From Amblyornis subalaris (lineage: Eukaryota > Chordata > Aves > Passeriformes > Ptilonorhynchidae): a stretch of 64,000 nucleotides of DNA. A program made the position numbers and the translations under genes. Location: contig JACAXG010000070.1 in NCBI GenBank assembly GCA_018881555.1, forward strand, positions 2,852,001 to 2,916,000, read 5' to 3'. Shown here one piece after another: positions 41,301 to 52,431 of this stretch; the first letter of the stretch is position 1; each line of letters begins with the position of its first letter. A model generated the notes under the pieces. The model ran no database searches, was not told the origin of the DNA, and saw only the letters and a program-made list of their open reading frames with translations.

Positions 41301-42640
41301 TCCTGTGCTATCCCCATAGATGGCTGAGTTACATTTGCCCATCCCTGTGCTGCCTCCCCTCTGGTGTGGATTTTCAGGGGCTAGCACAGACTCTGAGCCT
41401 CCCCTGCTAACCCCCAGCTATAAATTGCATGAAGGACTGTGAAACAGCAGAGCAGGAGGCTGTGGTCTGCCATAATTTCTACTGCTGTAGCTTAGTTGAT
41501 TTACTCTTGTCATAACCACTGTCGGGAAATGCTTTGCCTGAATCCTTGGGTTTAGGTTACAAGCATAATAATGTTTTATAATGGAGTGTGGATCTAATGA
41601 CTACTGCCAGTCCTTTGAGGCCAGGCAATGACTGAATGTTTCAGTGTGTCTTGCAGTAAAGTAAATGCAGTGTGCCTTGTGACTCTGCTTCTTGTACAGG
41701 TGGGCAGTGTGAAACAGACTGCACCAAGAGCTCACAGTCCTTCTGCATCTGGGCACAGCAGTCAGGAGGGGTCCTAGATCCCCAGTCTCAGTCTGTTTCC
41801 CAGACCACAAGCTTGCCTGTCTTCTCAGAAGATATATCTGGCTCAGATGTTCTAAAATATGTTTTGGTCTGCCTAGTTTATTGTGCCACAGTTACACAGG
41901 AAGTTCTGAATCCCAGAATGTGTTTCTCAGGACTGAAGTTTGCCTGTATTTTGCCTGCCCATTGCGTTTTTGCTATAGTCACAGCTCCCATGGCATATAG
42001 GGGACATACATTTTGCACAGATGGGATCTAATTGTTTTCTCAGTTAATGTAATGTAAATCAGTAGTAATTTGAAAGAATTGCACTGGTGTGAAACTGGCC
42101 TGGAAGAATATTCTAATGTCTAAAAATTACCAGATGAGTTCAATAACCTATTGTTACTACTTGTATTCAGTGTCCCTCACACTCGTGCCTAGCTTTATTT
42201 TTGCTGGCATGTGATTTTTGCTGGAGACTGTCACACAGATTTTTGTGTGTCTGTGCTATGGAATTTGGCCCAGGCACTGTGTTGCTCAGAAAGAGCATTT
42301 TTATTATGCTTAGAGCAAAAATAATAACTTTAGGCAGCCTACAGTGTAGACACCTACATCTGAGGTAAACATTTAAGATGCCTGTGGTGCTATAGAGAAA
42401 GCAAGAAGTATTTGTGAAGTGCAACTCATCTGTTATAAAACAGAACATGCAAATTAAGTGCTAGAAATATCTTTCTCTCTATTGCCTGTGAAGGGGTCAG
42501 ACAACTGACTCAGATGGAGACAGCTCCTGGAGGCTGGTCTAAATGGAGGTGAGCAGAATTGGTGTCCCAAGGCACATAGACATCTTCATGAGGAGGATAT
42601 CCACATATAATCAATATGATAGTCCTCTGCCCTAACATGT

Positions 42641-42684
42641 ATGAACATGGTCTTTTCCAACCCAACTTGTTCTAGCATTCTATG
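42641..42684 (+). mobile_element. CR1 LINE 3' tip, sense
   Basis: The text catggtcttttccaacccaa followed by cttgttctagcattctatg matches the CR1 3' terminus (ggtcttttccaacc ... ttctatgattctatg). Only the tip can be recognised. It lies immediately before a second, longer CR1 piece in the same orientation. Confidence 0.7.
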
Positions 42685-42689
42685 TAGAC

Positions 42690-42820
42690 ATGGTACTTAG
42701 GGACATGGCTTAGTGGTGGACTTGGCAGTTACTGGTTAACAGTGGTGGACTTGGCAGTTAACAGTTGAACTCAAGATCTTATGTTTTTTTCCCAACCTAT
42801 GTAATTCTGTGATTCTGTGA
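42690..42820 (+). mobile_element. CR1 LINE 3' fragment, sense, with octamer end
   Basis: The text tacttagggacatggcttagtgg, then gttgaactcaagatctta, cccaacctatg and aattctgtgattctgtga, is the avian CR1 3' region ending in its typical tandem octamers. The copy is diverged and carries an internal 29-bp tandem duplication. It has no coding capacity. This element is the best evidence that the DNA is avian. Confidence 0.88.
42713..42770. repeat. 29-bp tandem duplication inside CR1
   Basis: The segment beginning gtggtggacttggcagtta at 42713 recurs at 42742, giving a 29-bp period; the second copy decays after about 19 bases. The duplication arose in or after this CR1 insertion. Confidence 0.8.
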
Positions 42821-42983
42821 ACCATTAGGTCTCAAAACAAAAATCCCCAGTACACAGGAAATACAAAGGTTCATGGCAGTAGCAGTGTTTTTCTTGAGAA
42901 ATGTCTATATGCTGCAGAGTTGAGGAGCCAAGTGATCAGAAAATATATCCTGTTAGACAGTTCCTGGGGCTTCTGAGTTGAGC

Positions 42984-43004
42984 TTTTTTTTTTTTTTTTT
43001 TTTT
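42984..43004. repeat. Poly-T run (21 T)
   Basis: This is the longest homopolymer in the window. It lies about 160 bp past the CR1 end but cannot be its tail, since CR1 ends in octamers, not poly-A. An antisense retrocopy would put its body downstream (right), but none was recognised there. Confidence 0.85.
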
Positions 43005-45375
43005 ATGGAGGTTCATTCAGTTTATCTGATGCTAGTAAATTTTTAGGATTTCAGTTAAATTGGTATTTTACTCCGGGGAAAGAGGAATCTGATGCCTTAG
43101 CTTCTATCACTATAGCTGTTGGAAGTTAGGACAATTTGCAGTATTACTTCAGTAAGAAGTGGCAGGTATTAATCTGATTTTCTGTGAACAGGTTTAAATC
43201 CGGACCCATGCCAGTGATATTATACCATAACAAATCACGTATAGCTGAGGTTAAAACTGAATGCCCATATAGTTTGAGGCCAGAAAGAATTCTTAGACTG
43301 CCTGTATATGAAAGGTTGTTAAATTTCACACACTGTCCATTCTCCAAAACCCAAAAAAAACTTGGCCCAGGGTATTCAGTTAACTCTCCTTTGGACACAA
43401 AGATCAAGGATCTGAAGGACATGGTTTCATAGCAGCCAAAAATACACATAAACTTATAGGGAAAGAGTTTTCTAAAGCAGAGCAAGTATTTTATTTAAAG
43501 TAGTTGAAGAACAACATTTATTCTGTTTTCCAGCAGATCAGTCTAATATTCTTGATATTGGTATCTATTTAAAAATGTGAGACAGTATAAAAAAAGCCAA
43601 AGGCATACAAAGTTGAAAACAGGAAAACAGCTCAAGACTGATGCTGCACTTGATTTTCTTGCTCCTCTAGGATTTATGGTTGTACTCCCTTCCTTCCTTG
43701 CTAACTTGACTAGTGCTTTCCTTCTGAGCTTCCAGAAGACCTAGAGCCGGAATAAACAGACCTTGCCCAGTTCATGTGGACTGACTGGGGGTGTTGGCTG
43801 CTGTTGTCCTCAGTAGAAATCAGCACTGCTTAGGGTTGGGTCCAGAAGAATGCCTTTGGCAAGACGTTAGAAGTGGCTTTTTTCAGTTAGAGGTTAGGTT
43901 TCATAAGCAGCTCAGCTGAGCAGGAGGAGAACCCATTCACACCCAAGCAGTATTTTTCTTTTTTTCGTCAGATAATTGTGTAAAACTGAAATTGTGTGAG
44001 CAGATTTGTAACCATTTCACCATTTAATGACAACTTCTTTTGCCAGGTTAAAATACTGCAGTCAAATTACTGATTTGACTCACTGACATACAGAGAAGAC
44101 ATCACAGAAATCCGGAATAATACTGATTAATCTCTGGTCTCATCCTGTTGTCTTCAAAGGAGTTGTGTCAAATATTAGTTGGCCCAGATTTTACTTCTCA
44201 AAGCAGCTCATTTATTTGCATGCGGCGTAAGCTTAGGCCAGCATGAAATGAGATCTACATACAAAGAGCACCAGTCTCAGTGAGACCAGTGGGAACTGCA
44301 GCCTGACTTCTGGGGCTACAACCTCCTCCCGGAATGCATCTGCCATTCCAACAGCAGACGTGATCCCACCTGCGCTCAGGTGACCCTTTATGGTCACTTG
44401 CATGCCGAACGTGGGTGGGTTTGATATAANTGACCTATGATTAAGGAACTTTAAGATAAAAGTTCTGTCTAGTTGGTGTGAAAGTCAATCTGCTCTAGGA
44501 CAAAGTTTGTGCAAGTGTGACTAGAGCTGGCAGAGAGGTGATGTTTGCCCTGTAATGTTCAGGAGCTCATGTGTCTGCAGGTGGTGAATTTATGGGGAAA
44601 ACCAGAGCCAGATCGATTGTCATCAGTTTTACTTATATCTAAATTGCTTACCAACTGGGCTAAGGATGCAGCATAACCTCCTTAAATCTATGAAGATCTA
44701 TTTTTGTCTCAGGAATAACATCTTATTATGTAGCTATTTAATGAGTTGTGAGCTAACATGTTTTAACAAATCTTTTATCGCTTATTACATCCACTCCCTT
44801 GATGATAATTTCAAAATCTGACCATTAAAATGAGACTCTTTTCACAACTCTGATGATGGCACTCAGAACTGTGCACTTCATCTTTGCATTTGGATTAGAA
44901 TCGTAAAGGTGTAAATTATAGATCTGGCTTTTATGTGCTGATATTGATCAGGCTGTTTCGTAGAAGCCGCAGCAGTTCTGATAGCTTAGCAGTCTAGATT
45001 ATCTTTCAGCTTTCTTAATTGGGCCACTGGGGTATGGTTAATTTTCAATTTATATTGAGAGTAAGACAAGGTGATGTAATACTTCCTCATTGTACTTGAG
45101 TAACATCGATACCAAAACACCATGTTGTGCATCGTAATTCTAAATACACAAGTTGCTTGTTGAAGTAGATGGAGAGTTCTGGCTTTATTCACTTTGTAGT
45201 TTAGGACAAATTCTGCCTAATAATTCCTGCATGTTCACTGACTTCCACTGAGATGCTAGCTACAACAATACATGTGATTTGGTCAAGTGTAATTGGAAAA
45301 TTCGTTCCACCTACCGGTGTAGAGCAACCAACAGACTACTGAAATGTGCTCATCTTTTCATGTGTTTGCTGACAG

Positions 45376-45582
45376 GTCAAAGTCATGGTGCGCATTTCTT
45401 CCACGCTTGCCAGAGACACGTCTGAGTCCAGCTCGTTCTTAAAAGTTGACCCCCGTAAGAAGCAAATCACACTGTATGACCCGTTGGCCTGCGGGGGTCA
45501 GAATGCTTTCCAGAAAAGGGGCAACCAGGTCCCACCCAAGATGTTTGCTTTTGATGCAGTTTTCCCACAAGATGCATCACAG
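45376..45582 (+). CDS. KIF26B: KIF26B exon B: start of the motor domain
   Basis: The exon has 207 bases, 69 codons, phase 0 at both ends. The acceptor is tgtttgctgacag and the donor cag|gtaggc. It opens with [20 protein letters not shown], the first beta strand of the motor (the V-x-V-x-x-R-I-R equivalent of conventional kinesins). It continues through [20 protein letters not shown] to [15 protein letters not shown], which matches the FxFDxVFxxxxxQ motif found before the nucleotide-binding loop in kinesins. It reads in frame from exon A and into exon C. The internal Met at 45385 has G at -3 and G at +4, a strong Kozak context, but is conserved simply as a motor residue. Skipping this exon alone would keep the frame. 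Confidence 0.97.
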
Positions 45583-46890
45583 GTAGGCCCTNTATGATCA
45601 GAAGAACTATCTAAGCAGTAGTGTACACCAGAGCCAAATTGATTTCTGCTGCAGCAGTAGTACTTTCAGTGGAGTTATACCAGGCTTGAATTTGGTCTGC
45701 CATCATCAACAGTAATGAAATCAGTTTATTAAATTTTGGCTTGATTATTGTGTGCTTTCTTTATTCTTTACTGTAAATAATTTTTCCTAAAATTATACAT
45801 TCAGTAAATGTGCTAAATGGTTCTTATTAGGAAAGTCCTCAATATCAACAAGTTATTGTATATTATAAAATCTTACTATTTGGTGTATACGGAGATCTGA
45901 TCAGAACTGCAATTCTCTAATGCAGTCCTCTCTAAGAGCTCAAGGATTATTTTTACAGTGTTCTATTGTACAGTTTACAAAAAAAAAAATGGGGATTATA
46001 ATCCACAAATCTTTATTCATGCGTACATATTCAGATTTCTAATTTTTATTAGACTTCTTTAGTTTGATGACCTATGTTACCCAAATGTCATGTGGACAGT
46101 AGAAAAGCAAAGTAACATTGCAAAGTATAATTAGAAAACAGTCCTGTAAGGCTATTTCTGTACTCATAAATTAAACAGAGCTAGGACACAGGACCATCTA
46201 AAATACTGTCACATAATTGTATCATTAGGTCAGTCCCTTACCTAGTTCTGGTCCAAGCAGCTAGCACCCTGCAGACCCAAGGGGCTAGCCGGTGAACAGT
46301 CCCTTTCTTGGCCCATCCTATTTTCTATTGTAGACATAGTCTAGAAATAGCCATGAACTAGGGTGAATTTACGTGATGTATTGTCAAATGCAAAGGGCTT
46401 CCCATCAAAGCCTAACCTGTGAATTTGGATTGAGTTTCATCCAGTATTGTTAAGCAGTTGCTGCAGAAGCACTGTAGACCATTCAGCCTGCTTGAACCTT
46501 AAATACAAGAATGCCTGGGGTAAATTTTTGTGTTGTACTGCTTAAAATACTGCTACAGTCTTCAGAATGGAGTCTACTGCTGCAAAAAGCTGAGAAGACT
46601 CATAATAATGTAGAGAGTCACCTAGCTAATACCAAAGAAGCTGTTTGTTCCCCTTACATTCCTTACCCACATGCTACTGGAATTGAACTCAGTCCATAAT
46701 TGGTCAAATAACAGAGCCTGTAAAAATTCCTCAGTGTTGGATTGTTTTTCAATTAAAACTTTATTTTAAAATTCCCTAAATAGGCAGTTCTAGCAAACCA
46801 ACTACATTGCCTTACAAGATGTGTATTTTTTTAACCCCACAAAGGATGTTGATGCTATAGCGAATGAAACTTGTACAGAACAAAAGTCCT

Positions 46891-46917
46891 GCTTCGTGTG
46901 CTTCGTGTGCTTCGTGA
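46891..46917. repeat. 9-bp triplication (gcttcgtgt)
   Basis: Three head-to-tail copies of gcttcgtgt are seen, the last ending with a single mismatch. It is a small minisatellite-like repeat in intron B-C. Confidence 0.85.
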
Positions 46918-47084
46918 CAAGTAATGTCATTCCCATCAACAGCACAGGTCACATGAATGAGACAAGCAGGATTAGATTTTTTGATACTTCAACATGCTAT
47001 CTGGAGCATGGGTGACATTACTACCACTTTCCAGTTAAAATAATGATTTTCCCTAGTATTGTTAATGCTTTTCTTATATTTGTA

Positions 47085-47142
47085 TGGTTTTTTGTTTGTT
47101 GTTTGTTTGTTTTTGTTTCATTTTGTTTTGTTTTTCTGTTTT
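47085..47142. repeat. (TTTG)n-like T/G-rich tract before exon C
   Basis: Units of tttg and ttttg fill the region that ends 15 bases before the exon C acceptor. It may supply the pyrimidine tract, since the bases next to the AG are purine-containing. Its length is probably variable. Confidence 0.8.
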
Positions 47143-47157
47143 AAATACCCGTGACAG

Positions 47158-47251
47158 GCTGAAGTATGTGCTGGGACTGTGGCTGAGGTGATCCAGTCTG
47201 TGGTCAATGGGGCAGATGGCTGCGTGTTCTGCTTTGGTCATGCCAAGCTTG
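47158..47251 (+). CDS. KIF26B: KIF26B exon C: motor, first half of the P-loop
   Basis: The exon has 94 bases: 31 codons plus the first base of a Gly codon. The acceptor is cccgtgacag and the donor is g|gttggt. The protein reads [20 protein letters not shown] then [11 protein letters not shown]. It corresponds to the helix and strand leading to the nucleotide-binding loop of kinesins (VxxxLxGYNGTIFAYGQT region), where KIF26B has GHAKLG instead of GQTGSG. The Walker A is completed by exon D (GG split g|gg, then KSYTM). The donor is weak: T at +3 and G at +4 instead of A/G and A. Another GT lies four bases on and would break the frame. Skipping would also break the frame. Confidence 0.97.
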
Positions 47252-49333
47252 GTTGGTATTGCTAAATTTCCCTACTCAAGCAGCAAAACAAGTATTTTTA
47301 ACCCAGGGAAAAGAAGCTTTCATTTGTCTGTGTATATTAATTGTATCTGAAAGTAGTACACTGTGCATGATNTTGTACTACACCTTCACCTCTCGCTTGC
47401 ACATCTATTCACTNTGCGTAGTGTGTAAATGCTGGACAGCATGCTCTTTGAAACAGAACTTATCTTTGAATTCTTGCTTCATTGCTTCCCCTGTGTACTC
47501 TAGCAATTTTAGCATTGTCTTCAATTGTTAATGAATGGTTCAACAGTGACCTACAGTTTTACAAATGTGCTTGGTGCTGGTGACGATTTGCTTAAATACC
47601 ACTTTTATCAAGCTGTGTAAAGGCTGTGAGTATTCACTTAAGTATGTGATATTTGTGATGACACTATTCAAGTGCTGTGACTGGGCACTCAAGTAGTTTG
47701 ATTTATTCTCCGTTCCCTGATTAGACATTTCGCTCATTGCTAACCTCTTTCTACTGGGTCTCCAACAAATCTTATTCTAATGGTTAACTGAATATTACCA
47801 ATGGATCAAAACTTACACTTTGCAAATGCTTGAATAGCATTTCAGGTATTCATGGAAAGACAATAAAAAGGAGAGTCATCATCATTAATACACTATTCTT
47901 TTGAAATAACTGTATTTCAAGAGTAATCATATGTTTTGTTCATCCTTATCTAACTGTATTTTGAAAGTACTGTCTCTTGAATGAAGAGGGGTTTACTGTA
48001 TATGTGCAATGATCCCCATTCTTTACTGTCTCAAATAAACACAGACATACACATATAACTTAAAAGGATAATTCAGTTTTTCAGGTGGTAAAGAAGATCA
48101 GTCTGTATCAGGCCATGATTGTCCCAAATTATAGGCAACAAAGATAGAGAGTACTGAGTGCTGCAATGCAACCAGCTCTGGTACAATGAATGGAGCAGGT
48201 CGCTGGTCCATCTATACCACAACGCCCCTCTGGACCAGGCAGGAGTAACACTAGGATGAGCTCTTAGGTATTTAACCCCCTGTGACCTGCCAAAGATTGC
48301 AGATTACAAGATTGCAAATGAAATGGAAAAGGACACCACCAGACAACAGCATCTCACAAATGTCCTTCAGAGAGGTATCCTAGCTAGGCTTTTCCTGAAG
48401 CACGAGTTGAGTCTCTGCAGTTGCTTTGTTAACTGCACCACCACCATTCCACAAACCGTGGGCATACACAGACCTTGACACACACATTTGCATAGAAGTA
48501 TTTTTTTCACTGATCTTTTTCCACATGGATTCAACTTAAGAAATGAAAGAAGGTAAAGAAGTCACAAGTGCTTGCCTGAAATGATGTATACCTTTATCAC
48601 TTGGCTTATAAATTTAAGAGCTTTAGAAAACTTATCTAAAAGCATTATATGTAGTGACCCCTAAAGCAGTGTAAGCTAGTACTCTGTGTCTGTTCTTAAT
48701 CAGCAAACTTTTACAGCAGAGACAAGCCACAGCTATAATAGCTCAGTCAAAAAATACTGAACCAGGGGATGGTTTTGACCCAGATGAATTACTAGTTGTC
48801 ATGGACCCACTTCTGCACCAAGTAATCACACTATACCTGGTTGGTTTTGGTTTTTTTCTCTGGATGAAGTTACATCTGTATGACTCTGGGACCAGGTTTA
48901 TGTCAATCCCAACTCCAGCATTTGAAATGTAGTCTAGTGCTTTGAAGTAAAATGGTATTGAAAGAATACCACACTTACAGTATCTAAAGTAGGGGTTTTT
49001 AGAGACCAGGGCACTCCTGCTCTGCTCAATTCCCTCCATGATTCACCCAAATCAGAGGCAGCAGCATTGCAAGGTGGGGGCCTGCAGCACCCTGCCTTGG
49101 GAATGGGAGATGTCAGGGCAGTGCATGAGGTAATGATCTTTGAAAGCAGCTCAAGATTTCATCTGCATTTTCCATGTCCTATTTGTCTGCCTGCCTGTAT
49201 TTTCATCTTGCTGACTGTCCTTGTTGTAGTGAAGTTGTTTCCATGAAGCTGTGCAGGATAATCTCTCTTGGCAGAAGGCTGTGATGGTCCTGGGAATGAT
49301 GTTATATTTTCTTCATCCCCCCATTCCTGACAG
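47252..49333 (+). other. KIF26B: KIF26B intron C-D
   Basis: A 2,082-bp intron from gttggt to cccccattcctgacag. It has a good C/T tract before the acceptor. No repeats or genes were recognised with confidence. Short open frames on both strands are at chance length. Confidence 0.88.
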
Positions 49334-49596
49334 GGAAGTCGTACACCATGATTGGGAAGGATGATTCCATGCAAAACCTTGGCATAATTCCTTGTGCCAT
49401 CTCGTGGCTCTTCAAGTTGATTAATGAACGCAAAGAGAAGACAGGAGCGCGCTTCTCAGTCCGAATTTCTGCGGTGGAAGTGTGGGGGAAAGAAGAAAAT
49501 CTGAGAGACCTGTTGTCGGAAGTGGCTACAGGCAGCCTGCAAGATGGCCAGTCCCCAGGTGTCTACCTTTGTGAAGACCCCATTTGTGGCATGCAG
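49334..49596 (+). CDS. KIF26B: KIF26B exon D: motor, P-loop end through central sheet
   Basis: The exon has 263 bases: two bases finishing the split Gly codon, then 87 codons, phase 0 at the end (cag|gtgaat). It begins [20 protein letters not shown], which completes Walker A GHAKLGKS; Lys and Ser of GKS are present. It continues [20 protein letters not shown], then [20 protein letters not shown], the equivalent of the VSFLEIYNExxxDLL strand of conventional kinesins with the usual acidic/Tyr positions changed. It ends with [13 protein letters not shown], matching the LxIREDPxxGVYV loop. The near-identity to mammalian KIF26B through this stretch indicates strong constraint. If exons C and D were skipped together (357 bases) the frame would be kept but the whole nucleotide-binding loop lost. 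Confidence 0.98.
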
Positions 49597-52247
49597 GTGA
49601 ATCCAAGGGTCATTTTACACTGAAACAAGCAACATGACTTTTTTTTTTATAGCTGTTGAGATGGTTCAAATTCAAGAACTACCCAGAGCATAAAGTTTAT
49701 AGACTTGAAAGTGTTTACTTTAAAACATGCAAGAACTTTATGACCTGCAGCTGCAGGGCCATCTGCTCTCCTGGCCTAAATATTTGTACCTCTGGTATAA
49801 CTGATATTGAGCAGGGACTTGTGTTTGCAATAAAATGTGAAAACATTCAGTGCAAACAAAAATTCACCTCATTCTTAAAAAAAAAAGTGTGATCTCTCTT
49901 TTGTAAAACAACAAGCTAAAATATTTACAGTACTGCACAAATAGCTGTAGGCCATTAATATGGCTGTTTATTTCTTTATAAATGACATTATTTATAGCAT
50001 TTGCATTAGCGATATTGTAGGAAGCATTAATTGCTACTTATTAATTGCTGCCAAGAAGTAAATTCCTGAGCTGGGCAAGTCAAGAAAAACTCAAACTCTC
50101 AGGTTCAGAGTTTTAGCAGGAATGAGTAACTGGCTGATGTATTTTCTGGGTAACCATGAGAAAGTCTCAGCAGCCCTATTTTTCCCCCCCATCTTGGTTT
50201 GAGGGGAAAAAAGACCTATTCTTTCATTTTGCTGTTTGTGAAGGAGTAAATCTTTTTGTATGAGTAGATGAAGCAGGAGAAAATGAGCATGATGGAGCTT
50301 GAATACATTCTTTCAACCCCAAAGGCAAAGGCTGATTCTGTCGAGAACCTGCAGAGCCCTGCCTATCCAAGGATAGGGAGTGGAGGGAGGAGGGAACAGA
50401 CCTACAGGGTCATGTACCCTACATCCAGCTCCAAGCATCTAGAGATCATGACTCACATCCACACAAAGTCATGAACTGTGAGATTTTAAACAGCAAGTAA
50501 TAAATTTTGTGTCTTATCTCTTTGTGGTTTAAGCTTTTTAGGCATACTTAGGTCATATTTTCCATTCTTTTCCATTCTACCTAAGGACTATAAAGTTGTG
50601 TCTCGATTTTAAATAACATTTAGGGTTCTCCTTCTCACTTAACTCGTGGCTTTAGTGTTTCATGAAATACTTACAGTATTGCAAGAGATCTCACCCTCTG
50701 GTATTCAGTAACTGGTGCAGTCTAGTGAAGGTGAGAGACTGGAGTCTGCTCAGTTCCCGTTGGGGTGATGGATGGCTCAGTTAAGATCTGAATTCGCATA
50801 CGTACGTTACATGTGTTACATAACTGTGTCACAACCAGTGTCTCCTTAGAGCTTAATTCTTTACTAAGGTATTTAGGCACCATAGCAAGAATAATAAATA
50901 TTCCATTATTGTAGCTTGTTTTTGTATAGATACAAACAGTATAACTATATACAAAATGAATTATTTTAGGTCAGAGAAGAAGAGGTAGCTCCTTGAGACA
51001 CCTATGTATCTCTGTAGTGTAAAAGACTGGATTAAATTGCAAGGAAAAAAGNCTTTTTATGTGTGCTCATGAGACATAGTGACATTCTGGAGTCATGTGT
51101 CCTGCACCTGAATTCTCCAAACCCTTAGATGAAGGGAGGATATTATATTATAGCCATACAGATATGCAAGATCAGCAGTGTGTATAGCAAATGAATGATC
51201 ACCATATGTCATACTGTCTGTCACTGGACCTTTCCAAGTATGCACATTTTCTTGTTGCTTACATTAGTGAGATCAGCCCACAGACTGGCCTGCCTTCTGC
51301 TTGCCTTGTTAACTCCTTCTTGCCCTGCTCCTGCTTTCCTGAGAGAGCTTAGCCTTCAGCTGTGCCACCCCATCCCACGCACAGCCTCAGGTTCATCCCT
51401 CCTCAGGCTGATTAATGGTTGCAAAGAGAAGACAGAAATACTGTCTTTAGGGGAACTTAACTGTCAGCTGTATTATATAGCAGGGGAGCAAATCCCTTGA
51501 AAGGGGAGTTCCTTGCTGTTTTTGTCAGACAAAACAAGTCTATCCTATGGGCTTTGGGCCAGTTCTGCATGCTGCCGAAATTAATGCCATCAGATTGCAC
51601 AGTCACATGTCCCTTCCACAGACAAACTAATCTTAAGTGCCATGAAACATGCATGCATTCCTAAGATTATGAGGGGTTAATAATATCTGCCCTCCTATGC
51701 TGTCNGTCACTTTGGAGAGTTAAGAACAGGCCGGTGACTGGGATTGAGGTCCAGCAATTGTGACTGTATGCACATTACCTGCCTTGTTCCGTTTAATGGA
51801 TTGCCTTGACTTGTGAGCAGGTGCGTAAGTTTGTGGTATGAAGGGGCAAGGAAAATGCTTCTCTTCTGTGCTGCTCCCCATATGCCATGGGACAGAACAC
51901 ACACTTCAGTCCTGTTATTTCCCAGTTTTATCTGTGGACTGCTTCCTTGTAACACTTTCTGAAGGGTAACATGTAGCCCAGCCACTGCTGGTTTCCACCA
52001 GCTGTTGAGTTTTGGATTGACATGTCTTCCACAATTTTTTTTCCCAGCTTCTAACCATGAGGCCTCCTGGAGGGCATGTTACTGCCACTGCCAGTGTCAG
52101 GAGGGTCTCATTCCATTGGGCACCTCCTCCTTTTTGGTCCCAGCAGAAGCCAGTGTATCCACAGTATGTGCTGATTGCAGGAAGCTGTCTGGTGGTGTTG
52201 ATTTGTGTGGTAGCTTTTAAGCCATTTCTCCCTTGTGTTAACCACAG
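49597..52247 (+). other. KIF26B: KIF26B intron D-E
   Basis: A 2,651-bp intron. The exon D frame runs only eight codons into it before a stop, so retention would truncate the motor. The final part from about 51.2 kb has longer open frames on both strands that run toward the GC-rich exon E; these are out of frame with it. No separate gene was recognised. Confidence 0.88.
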
Positions 52248-52431
52248 CTTCAGAATCAGAGCGAGCTCCGCGCCCCTACGGCGGAGAAGGCCGCCTTCTT
52301 CCTGGATGCCGCCATCGCCTCCCGCCGCAGCAGCCAGCGGGACTGCGATGAGGAGGATCACCGCAACTCCCACATGCTCTTTACTCTGCACATCTACCAG
52401 TACCGCATGGAGAAGAGCGGCAAAGGCGGAA
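52248..52431 (+). CDS. KIF26B: KIF26B exon E: motor, switch I region
   Basis: The exon has 184 bases: 61 codons plus the first base of the next Met codon. The acceptor is tgttaaccacag and the donor a|gtaagc, near consensus. It reads [40 protein letters not shown], then [21 protein letters not shown]. The HRNSHMLF segment aligns with switch I (N-x-x-SSRSHxxF) of motile kinesins: Ser-His is kept while the SSR part is replaced. Base composition stands out: 16 CpG in 184 bp and far higher GC than the flanking introns. As a by-product, open frames of 185 codons (+, another frame) and 158 codons (-) cross it; they are shadows, not genes. Confidence 0.97.

Larger units (their letters stand above)
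38001..45375 (+). other. KIF26B: Giant KIF26B intron, part 5 of 5
   Basis: The intron ends with catgtgtttgctgacag at 45375. This part holds a T-rich tract (38348-38386), adjacent CR1 3' fragments with an internal 29-bp duplication (42641-42820) and a 21-T run (42984-43004). Open frames up to 136 codons (39.0-39.4 kb) show no domain. No other gene was seen. Confidence 0.8.
45583..47157 (+). other. KIF26B: KIF26B intron B-C
   Basis: A 1,575-bp GT-AG intron. It contains a 9-bp triplication (46891-46917) and a TTTG-rich tract close to the acceptor (47085-47142). The 3' end, aaatacccgtgacag, has purines where a polypyrimidine tract is usual. No gene was seen inside. Confidence 0.9.

Noticed and set aside
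42984..43004. Poly-T run as the tail of an antisense retrocopy
   Set aside because: No retrocopy body, target-site duplication or coding relic could be recognised in the neighbouring sequence.
48190..48240. Possible second CR1/L3-like remnant (ctggtccatctataccacaa)
   Set aside because: Only about 20 bases resemble the repeat; no extended match on either side.
51915..52391. 158-codon open frame antisense to exon E
   Set aside because: It is the reverse shadow of the GC-rich exon and of intron; the sequence resembles no protein family.
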